From contig OX638380.1 of NCBI GenBank assembly GCA_951813855.1, positions 1,256,876-1,320,875 of the forward strand: 64,000 bases of DNA, in the 5' to 3' direction. A program made the translations under genes and the position numbers. The notes below the pieces were generated by a model that had not been told where the DNA came from, ran no database searches, and was given only the letters and a program-made list of their open reading frames with translations. The stretch is from an uncultured Verrucomicrobiae bacterium (GTDB lineage Bacteria > Verrucomicrobiota > Verrucomicrobiia > Limisphaerales > AAA164-E04). The first letter of the stretch is position 1; every line of letters starts with the position of its first letter. Shown piece by piece: positions 57,480 through 64,000 of this stretch.

Positions 57480-57905
57480 ATGAGAATCTTAGGAATCGAC
57501 CACGGAACCAAACGTATCGGCCTGGCACTGAGCGACGATCTGGGAATGATCGCCCAACCGGTCGGGTATCTCACGGCCCAACCGCTATCCGGCATCTGGA
57601 AGCGACTGCAGACCATCCACGAAACGACTCCCCTCGATCGAATTGTCGTCGGCATGCCGCGTAACATGGACGGTTCTTACGGCCGGGCCGCCGATACGGT
57701 AAATCTATTCATCGATCAACTACGCCAGAAAATAGACTTGCCAGTGGAAACTTGGGACGAACGACTCACCTCGGTCATTGCCAATCGCACCTTGGTGCAG
57801 GCTAAGGTCACCCGCAAAAAGCGCAAGGGGAAGGTCGACACCATGGCCGCCGCGATTATACTGCAGGGCTGGCTGGACCGCCATCAAACCGGACGCCTGA
57901 ACTAG
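57480..57905 (+). CDS. ruvX: Holliday-junction resolvase-like / pre-16S rRNA nuclease YqgF
   Basis: The 141-residue product has an RNase H-like fold. ILGIDHGTKRIGLALSD carries the first Asp, VVGMPRNMDGSYG follows, TWDERLTSVIANRTL holds the second acidic pair and KGKVDTMAAAIILQGWLD the last. In Escherichia coli this protein finishes the 5' end of 16S rRNA; a junction-resolving role has also been proposed. It lies six bases after hemL and 65 bases before truA. Confidence 0.93.
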   Translation: MRILGIDHGTKRIGLALSDDLGMIAQPVGYLTAQPLSGIWKRLQTIHETTPLDRIVVGMPRNMDGSYGRAADTVNLFIDQLRQKIDLPVETWDERLTSVIANRTLVQAKVTRKKRKGKVDTMAAAIILQGWLDRHQTGRLN

Positions 57906-57970
57906 GCTGAAGAATTCATCGACTCCTGCCGACCCGAACCGAGCCGTCCCCTGCCCTGTCGAAAGTAAAC

Positions 57971-58738
57971 GTGGAGCCGAAGGTCAAACTCAAACTCGAC
58001 GTGGCGTTCGAGGGTACCCGATACCACGGCTGGCAAGCCCAAGCCAACGCCTTCACCGTGCAGCAATGCCTTGAGAAAGCTTTGCGGAATTTCTTTCCTT
58101 CGGTTCGTCGAATCCACGGAGCCGGCCGCACCGATACCGGCGTTCACGCCCTGGGCATGGTGGCGCACGTGGAAATACCGCCCGCCGAAATGCGCCTGAC
58201 CTTAAGAGAGTTGCCCTTGGCACTCAATTCCGCCTTACCCAAGGATATCCGAATCATGAAAGTCTGCGAGGTAGACCCTGGATTTCACGCCCAGTACGAC
58301 TGCCTGAGCAAGGAGTACCGTTATCAAATCTGGAATCATCGATCGGCCAATCCCTTGTTACACTCGACCGCTTGGCATGTCCCCGGTCGTCTCGATTTGC
58401 AGAGCATGCGCGAGACCGCACGATTGCTCGTGGGCAAGCGAGATTTTCGCGCCCTGTCCGCTAGCCATAGCTACGAGATAGAGGACACCGTTCGCGAACT
58501 GTATCAGTGCCGGGTTAAATCCGTGGAGTCTTTGATCGTCGTCGTCATGATCGGGGACGGATTTCTCTACAAGATGTGCCGAGTGATCGTCGGACTGCTC
58601 CTCCGGGTCGGAAAAGGGAAAATGCTCCCGAAAGACGTAATAGGGGTCCTAAACGAACGCAAACGCAACGATCAGGTAATGACCGCTCCCGCCCATGGTC
58701 TCGTTCTGTACAAGGTCAAATATCCTGATCCCGACTGA
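57971..58738 (+). CDS. truA: tRNA pseudouridine synthase A
   Basis: It modifies uridines 38-40 of tRNA. The start is GTG 57971 (MEPKVKLKLDVAFEGTRYHG). The catalytic Asp is in HGAGRTDTGVHALGMVAHVE; SKEYRYQIWNHRSANPL and FLYKMCRVIVGLLLRVGKGK are also typical. The 255 residues match the family. It probably belongs to the hemL-ruvX transcript. Confidence 0.95.
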   Translation: MEPKVKLKLDVAFEGTRYHGWQAQANAFTVQQCLEKALRNFFPSVRRIHGAGRTDTGVHALGMVAHVEIPPAEMRLTLRELPLALNSALPKDIRIMKVCEVDPGFHAQYDCLSKEYRYQIWNHRSANPLLHSTAWHVPGRLDLQSMRETARLLVGKRDFRALSASHSYEIEDTVRELYQCRVKSVESLIVVVMIGDGFLYKMCRVIVGLLLRVGKGKMLPKDVIGVLNERKRNDQVMTAPAHGLVLYKVKYPDPD

Positions 58739-59953
58739 TATTCCCGATCCTCGCTGGCTCCGTGGCTGGAGAACCGAGAGACTGACGTTGTTCCACTTCC
58801 CCCACGGAATCACATGGCGACAGATTCGGATTGCTCAAGGTTTGAACCTTTACAGACAGGGCGGGCTTTTCCAATGGGTCAGGGGAAACTCGTTCGCAGG
58901 CTCAGCAACCAGACACCAACGAAGGCAAACTCGGTAATTGAAGCCGATATTCCAGACCAATCAGGCCAAAACATGCCGTTTTTCAAGGCTTTCTGTTACA
59001 TTGGAAGGCCTGTTACTGGACAGGATTAAGGGATCAGCCGATCATCGAGCGTCTCAGTGCCTCCGTTGAATTTCAGTCGACCAAGCATACGGCTGGAATG
59101 GTCTATTGGTTTTTGGTTGGGTCCCAAACTTGGGCAAATGCAACGAAGAATTGAAGCAGAGATGGAAAGTTCTGCACTGTTGCACCCGTCTTTCCGTCGA
59201 TACCTTTTACCGGGCTTTCGATGAAGAACGAGCTTGGCCGCCGCAGATTCTCGGGCCGCGCCATCCTTATCAAGTAATAGCCGGGGAGCCAATCGCTCGC
59301 GGATTTTCCGTCGATATACCCGGTCAGCATGCAAATGAAGACGTTAGAGCACGCCCGACTGGCCTACCGGTGAGGCCCCGGACAGACCTTGCGGTCAATC
59401 GAATTAAGGGCACGGAACGTTCGTTCCATTTGGGAATGTTTTTGGGTCAATACTGTCGGGTTCCTCGGCTCTTACGTTGCAACTGGCTAGATTGGTTCAG
59501 ACACCGCGGAAGCCCTCAATGGCCTCCTCGGCGGCTGGTGTTTTCTGATTTCATCGCCAGAAAAATACGGTTTTGTTGATTTGAATCTTGGAACGGATCT
59601 TCATTTAGAATTGGGAGAATATCTGGTACAGAAGCCGATAGACCAATGAAATACCCCCGATCAACACTTCTCACGTTACCCCTTGATGAACCGTTGCACC
59701 TGGAGGGAATTAATATTCCGGAGCAGATTGGGCCCTACCTGACTCGGGAGAATCCGACTGAGTCATTTCCTGATTGGGAGTCTTGAGGGATACTCCCTGA
59801 TGAGATGATAATCGAAAACGACAGGAAATTCCCGGAAATTGATCAGTCGGAGAAAATGTACGGAGAATTCCAATTTCTACAGCGGTAAAGGTTCTCAAAA
59901 GAAAAGATACCGCTTCATTGACAGGTATCGTTATTTATTCTAGTTTTGATTTC
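58739..59953. other. Gene-poor stretch between truA and the accessory block
   Basis: No convincing gene was found in 1.2 kb. The longest open frames (59106-59579 plus, 59026-59334 minus) overlap each other on opposite strands and match no family I know. The base composition changes from GC-rich near truA to AT-rich near 59.6 kb, so the edge of the acquired right-hand block probably lies here. No tRNA or direct repeat marking an attachment site was seen. Confidence 0.45.
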
Positions 59954-60952
59954 ATGAGTGCAAACCTCAATCTGGCATCAGAATCAGATGAAAAGGTATT
60001 TTTTTACGAGAATCCGGAGGGCGCGATTTGCCTAGAGGTCCGCATTGATGAGGAAACTGTTTGGTTGACACGACAGCAGATGGCCAAGCTGTTCGGACGG
60101 GATCCATCAGTGATAACCCGACATATCCGCAATGTTTTTCACGAAGGTGAACTCGATAAAGAGGCAACTAGTGCAAAATATGCATGGGTTCAAATCGAAG
60201 GCGGGCGCAAAGTCGAAAGAGAAGTCGATCATTACAATTTAGACGTAATCATTTCGGTAGGCTATCGGGTAAAGTCACTCCAAGGAACGCATTTTCGTAT
60301 TTGGGCTACACGTACCCTACGAAATCTTCTCGTACGTGGATACACGTTACATGAGCAAATACTTATCAGACAAGGATTTGATGAAGCTCGTGCTGCTTTG
60401 GAAGTGATCTCAGGCACGATACGTGAGCAAGAATTAGGGGACAAGCCCAGTCAATATGCCGTTGAGCTGATCAAGAAATATTCGAAAACATGGCAAGCGT
60501 TGTGGGAATACGACGAAGATAAGCCAATAACATCACCCAACACTAAGCCCGTTATAGAAGCTCTTGATTATTCTGCAATCAAAGAAGTAATCGACATATT
60601 TCGACAAGACCTAGCGACTAAAAGCGAAGCGTCATCATTATTCGGCATTGAACGAGAAAATGCGCTGAAAGCTATTATAGGGAATATTGAACAAACCATA
60701 TTCGGAAAATCACTCTACCGTAGTCGGGAGGAGAAGGCGGCAAATCTGCTTTACTTGACCGTGAAAGATCATCCATTTATTGATGGCAACAAACGAATTG
60801 GCGCACTTTTGTTTATGCTATATTTAAAACAGGAACAAATTTCGCATCAACTTTGTCCCGATGCTTTAATAACAACTACTTTGCTGGTCGCGGAAAGTCC
60901 AGCAACGAGAAAAGAGTCGATGATCCGTATCATTATGAAATTACTAATATAA
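59954..60952 (+). CDS. RhuM-family protein with C-terminal Fic domain
   Basis: The protein has 332 residues from ATG 59954; an ATG at 59918 in the same frame adds 12. Residues 10-150 are a RhuM-type virulence domain: RIDEETVWLTRQQMAKLFGR, VITRHIRNVFHEGEL and VISVGYRVKSLQGTHFRIWA. Residues 230-320 form a Fic domain with HPFIDGNKRIGALLFMLYLK, which holds the His and the phosphate-binding loop needed for AMP transfer. Such fusions are found in accessory regions and may act as toxins or regulators. No antitoxin with an inhibitory helix is adjacent. It faces the helicase/GHKL/PLD operon with 48 bp between stops. Confidence 0.88.
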   Translation: MSANLNLASESDEKVFFYENPEGAICLEVRIDEETVWLTRQQMAKLFGRDPSVITRHIRNVFHEGELDKEATSAKYAWVQIEGGRKVEREVDHYNLDVIISVGYRVKSLQGTHFRIWATRTLRNLLVRGYTLHEQILIRQGFDEARAALEVISGTIREQELGDKPSQYAVELIKKYSKTWQALWEYDEDKPITSPNTKPVIEALDYSAIKEVIDIFRQDLATKSEASSLFGIERENALKAIIGNIEQTIFGKSLYRSREEKAANLLYLTVKDHPFIDGNKRIGALLFMLYLKQEQISHQLCPDALITTTLLVAESPATRKESMIRIIMKLLI

Positions 60953-61000
60953 ACTTAAAAAACAAGCATGCGTACATTTTTAAATGAAAATTGAAACCGG

Positions 61001-61915
61001 TCACAATTTATGTGATTTTATAAGTTTAATAGAATCACTTACTGTTTCATACTCATTAGATAAAAAATAAGTTAGCCAGCGTTTCAAAACTTCCAATATA
61101 TCTCGAGGTGATCTTTCCTTAATCGCAACATCCATTTTTAATAATATTTGCGTTGTGTCTGACTCTGTTATCGGTCCGTTTTGTTCTATTTGCTGCAATA
61201 CCATACTAACAAAACGACTATGTCTCAGTTTGAATGAGATCCAAACATTAAATTCATCTTCGTTCAATCCTTCGATGAAGTCAAATGTATTTAATTCATT
61301 TTTCATAATTGTCAACATGGTACGACCAAAATCAGTATTTCCCTGGTAAACCGAATACAATTCTTCAGGGTTTCGTGATTGAGGAATCCAATCTGAAGAA
61401 ATAGAATCTAAGGTATCAATATTCATTACGGCATGGTCAGTTTGAAGAGCATGAATTTTTGCTAGCAATCTATTCAAGACATCTCGATAAATCGAAGTCG
61501 CTTTAATCACCCCATCCATTAATCTCTTTTCAAACTCAATAATCTGATTGGATGTTCGAGAATAAGGAACGAGTAATTCCAAGTTGGGATTCTTGCAGTT
61601 GCCGAGAGCGGTATTGGTCACGTTGGCGGATCCTACCAAACAGTTATCGTCAGCCGCAAATAGTTTGGCGTGGAGGTCTTGCTTCAAAAATAACGGAATA
61701 TTCCTAGAACTAACTATTTCGAAAACACCAAGATCAGAACTTCCTGAAAGCAAGTCCGCTAATTTCCATCTAGTAACAACTTTGGTATCCACCCGATTCG
61801 AAACACTACATAATAAACGTTTCAACGACTCCGATCGAATATAAGGTGCAACCACTAAAACTTCACGTTGCGCCTTTTTTAATAATGAAAGAACGTCTTC
61901 CTCCAATGCCTTCAC
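61001..61915 (-). CDS. Phospholipase D-family (single HKD) protein
   Basis: The 304-residue product starts with GTG 61915, which overlaps the stop of the GHKL gene. The N-terminal half carries VLVVAPYIRSESLKRLL and then the HKD motif in LHAKLFAADDNCLVGSANVT, so there is one catalytic motif and the enzyme would need to dimerise, as Nuc-type nucleases do. The C-terminal half is helical with no known motif. In defence operons such proteins (for example DrmC of DISARM) are presumed nucleases. Last gene of the operon. Confidence 0.82.
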   Translation of the reverse strand: MKALEEDVLSLLKKAQREVLVVAPYIRSESLKRLLCSVSNRVDTKVVTRWKLADLLSGSSDLGVFEIVSSRNIPLFLKQDLHAKLFAADDNCLVGSANVTNTALGNCKNPNLELLVPYSRTSNQIIEFEKRLMDGVIKATSIYRDVLNRLLAKIHALQTDHAVMNIDTLDSISSDWIPQSRNPEELYSVYQGNTDFGRTMLTIMKNELNTFDFIEGLNEDEFNVWISFKLRHSRFVSMVLQQIEQNGPITESDTTQILLKMDVAIKERSPRDILEVLKRWLTYFLSNEYETVSDSIKLIKSHKL

Positions 61916-63771
61916 AATTCAATAGCATCCAAAAATTTACGCGTCTCCCTGCCCCAATCCATTCTAATATCTTCAATCGTCATTTCAGATTCGGAAGAAG
62001 TTTTGTCTTCGAAGCGGGCCCAAGCAACTAATAACATTTTGAGTGCAAATGCAGCTTTTTGAAGTCGTAACTGATATTTATCAGAATCATCTTCATCCTT
62101 GTTACTTTCCAACACATCAATTAAATGTGCATGAAAAGGATGTCTGTTGTTAAGCCATAATTCAATTACGTTATTAACAGATTCGACATCGAAAAATGCG
62201 TCATTATGCCCCAATGTTACGGATTTGATTATAATTCGCCGATTACTACTAATGGTTTCATCAGCTAATTGTTTAGCTAATTCTTCACTTAATCTTACCA
62301 ACAATGCTGATCCGGTAATCGCCTCCCTTTTTTCCTCGACTGGAATAATAGGAGCTCGATCGGTCTTTCCCTTTTCACCTTTCGATGATTGTTCTTCAAT
62401 AATCTGAGTTGCAACATCTTCGATATCGACATCAGTCCCGGGATGACGTGTCTTTCGAGTACCCGCACGAATATTTTCTCGCTCCTTCCTCATCCGTTTT
62501 ATCTGATCATTAATCCAATCCCACACTTCAATTAGATACGCTTTGGAATCCTCATCTTTTTTTAGCCGATCAATGAACATTCCAAACGTTTCGTCATTTT
62601 CTTTATCATCTTTCCAATTGAAACCGGCACCTTCTACAAAGGCGTGGGCATGTTGCTTGTTGTTTACGACTCCAAATATGTCATCTAAAACCGGATCAAA
62701 TTCAACTTCAACCGACCACCAACGTTCTTCCGGTTCATAGTTGTTTACCCATGCCAAGCTCAGTTCAAGTTCACGGTTGGCCCTGACAATAGAAATTCCT
62801 TTGTTTCGGTCCGCGTGTTTTCCCCATGGCGATGCGCCCGGATTGGGATAGGATTTGGGCCATTCAACGCTCGACTTGTCTTGGTTAATTGCGTCGGGAC
62901 GGGCCATTGTGCAACGAACATGTATTTCACCTTTCTTGTTTCCTACAGGGACAGTCCATATTCGTTCATTAAAAAGTTGAAACATCGGTTGATTGTTAAA
63001 CGGCTCAGGGGTAGATGAAGGCGCGGTCAAATATAGCGGATCATTCGAGTGACAGTCCCATGCTTTAATTTCTGATAACAATTGATTTTCTGATCGACAG
63101 AGTTTTAATCTGATCGATATTGCCTTTTTTCCTGTCAAAAATTTACGATAAACACGACCGCATAATTCCTCAGCTTTTTTTAAATTCTTTTCACCTCCCG
63201 TCCACTTAACTCGATCAAGTTGACTCCAAACAACCAAAGTTCCCTTTGGTTGGATTACATTTTCTGAAGCCTTTAACCATTTTTCCGGAACCGCTTCGTG
63301 AACAGTCTTCGGTACGTCCACCTGATTATCACGGTTGATCTCATCGAGATCCAAATAACAATGAAAAGCGTTAGACGCTCCGTTTTGCCAGGTCCAAACG
63401 TCAACTCGCTTGCATTGTGAAATAGAAGATTGCGGGAGCCCCACGCCAAAACGACCAATACCTCGTTTAGATCTGTCTAATTTTGTACCGTCACCAAATC
63501 TCAATGACCGTCTCAGAATGATTTCATCCATTCCTTCACCATTGTCTACTACCGCGATTTCTGTCACACGTGGGCGTGCGTGAGGGCGATCTGACGTAAC
63601 TTCTACGGCTATTACCTCGATTAGATCAGCTTTAGCTTCCACGGAATTGTCGATCAATTCTGCCAGTGCATGATTAGTATCCTTGTACCCACTATCACGC
63701 ATTGCCTCGAGAGTTAACTTAGGCGTTAAAATCGGAAAATCGAATTTGGTTTGTTGGATTGTATTCTTCAT
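61912..63771 (-). CDS. GHKL-type ATPase, candidate defence protein
   Basis: The 619-residue protein starts at ATG 63771, which shares one base with the helicase stop (TGATG); the frame is open to 63798. The Bergerat ATP site is complete: NHALAELIDNSVEAKADLIE (N box), IAVVDNGEGMDEIILRRSLR (G1) and RGIGRFGVGLPQSSISQCKR (G2). The middle has a beta-rich transducer-like part, and residues 440-500 are charged and helical (WDWINDQIKRMRKERENIRA). It resembles MORC/MutL-like ATPases that clamp DNA or change shape with ATP. Both neighbours overlap it, so the three proteins are made together. Confidence 0.85.
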   Translation of the reverse strand: MKNTIQQTKFDFPILTPKLTLEAMRDSGYKDTNHALAELIDNSVEAKADLIEVIAVEVTSDRPHARPRVTEIAVVDNGEGMDEIILRRSLRFGDGTKLDRSKRGIGRFGVGLPQSSISQCKRVDVWTWQNGASNAFHCYLDLDEINRDNQVDVPKTVHEAVPEKWLKASENVIQPKGTLVVWSQLDRVKWTGGEKNLKKAEELCGRVYRKFLTGKKAISIRLKLCRSENQLLSEIKAWDCHSNDPLYLTAPSSTPEPFNNQPMFQLFNERIWTVPVGNKKGEIHVRCTMARPDAINQDKSSVEWPKSYPNPGASPWGKHADRNKGISIVRANRELELSLAWVNNYEPEERWWSVEVEFDPVLDDIFGVVNNKQHAHAFVEGAGFNWKDDKENDETFGMFIDRLKKDEDSKAYLIEVWDWINDQIKRMRKERENIRAGTRKTRHPGTDVDIEDVATQIIEEQSSKGEKGKTDRAPIIPVEEKREAITGSALLVRLSEELAKQLADETISSNRRIIIKSVTLGHNDAFFDVESVNNVIELWLNNRHPFHAHLIDVLESNKDEDDSDKYQLRLQKAAFALKMLLVAWARFEDKTSSESEMTIEDIRMDWGRETRKFLDAIEL

Positions 63772-64000
63772 CACCTGATGTTCCATATGTCTTCCCAATT
63801 GGCAAATGCTTCGGCAACATCACCGAAACCGGGCAAAGTCGTATCTACAACGGTTACGACCTCACAACGATCTGTTCCTCCTGCTTTAGGCCCTCGTATG
63901 ACTCGTCCGACCATTTGACTGTAAAGAACAAGAGATTTAGTAGGGCGAGCAATTAAGGCTGCGCTAGCACCTGGAGCATCAAAACCTGTCGTCAAGACTC
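63771..64000 (-). CDS. SF2 DEAD/DEAH-type helicase, C-terminal end (cut by window)
   Basis: Only the last 75 or so codons lie in the window. They contain helicase motif V (VLTTGFDAPGASAALIARPT) and motif VI (VLYSQMVGRVIRGPKAGGTD), followed by a short tail ending DIWNIR. The style of motif VI is that of restriction- or defence-associated SF2 helicases. The stop overlaps the start of the GHKL gene by one base. The N-terminal part and any further genes are outside the window to the right. Confidence 0.85.
   Translation of the reverse strand, partial: VLTTGFDAPGASAALIARPTKSLVLYSQMVGRVIRGPKAGGTDRCEVVTVVDTTLPGFGDVAEAFANWEDIWNIR

Noticed and set aside
59106..59579. 157-codon frame in the truA to RhuM-Fic gap
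   Set aside because: It competes with opposite-strand frames of similar length, and neither strand matches a known family.

Overview
The window looks like a chromosome segment from a PVC-group bacterium, most likely Verrucomicrobiota. The supports are an LL-diaminopimelate aminotransferase, a pseudopilin of the short verrucomicrobial/planctomycetal type ending in Phe-Trp-Trp, a DUF1573 protein, large RCC1-repeat proteins and an Asp-box sialidase beside housekeeping genes. The phylum is an inference from gene content; there is no rRNA gene or other direct marker.

Layout. (1) 1-17.6 kb is an insertion-sequence graveyard: IS630-, IS1634-, IS21-, ISAzo13- and IS4-like elements sit inside one another. 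From 6.6 to 13.7 kb one IS4-like transposase gene is split by an IS630 element (itself split by an ISAzo13 element) and by a second ISAzo13 element (itself split by a third). Element ends and target duplications are readable, so the order of insertion can be reconstructed. (2) 17.8-25.2 kb is a minus-strand run: a MauE/DoxX-like membrane protein, a secreted protein with a C-terminal anchor, a small cysteine-rich secreted protein and a DUF1573 protein. It contains an almost perfect 1,988-bp tandem duplication and ends in a relaxase-like (LPD7) open frame with 201-204-bp tandem repeats. (3) 25.2-27.9 kb holds an ISAs1-type element whose transposase carries a DUF4338 (DruA-like) domain. Its right end cuts the first repeat of a short CRISPR array that has no cas genes here. 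(4) 27.9-34.8 kb holds ordinary metabolic genes: two DsrE-like proteins, dapL, a pseudopilin, class II dihydroorotase, a GntP permease and an MDR dehydrogenase. (5) 35.0-44.3 kb is a direct segmental duplication. Each copy carries a decayed DUF4338 gene and a giant RCC1-repeat gene (19 and 22 repeats), and an intact IS1634-family transposase lies between them. (6) 44.6-45.5 kb holds another decayed IS4-like transposase. (7) 46.0-58.7 kb is core genome: sialidase, leuS, then folP-cdaA-cdaR-like-glmM on the minus strand (cyclic di-AMP synthesis next to peptidoglycan precursor synthesis), a membrane protein of unknown role, and hemL-ruvX-truA on the plus strand. (8) 59.9-64.0 kb is an AT-richer accessory block: a RhuM-Fic fusion protein facing a translationally coupled operon of SF2 helicase (cut by the window end), GHKL ATPase and single-HKD phospholipase D-family protein. 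This operon is the best candidate here for an undescribed defence system.

How the parts relate. Nearly every mobile element landed in another mobile element, so the left third behaves as an insertion sink. The CRISPR array, relaxase remnant, DUF4338 genes and helicase/GHKL/PLD operon are accessory DNA around otherwise conventional housekeeping clusters. No tRNA or rRNA gene was recognised.
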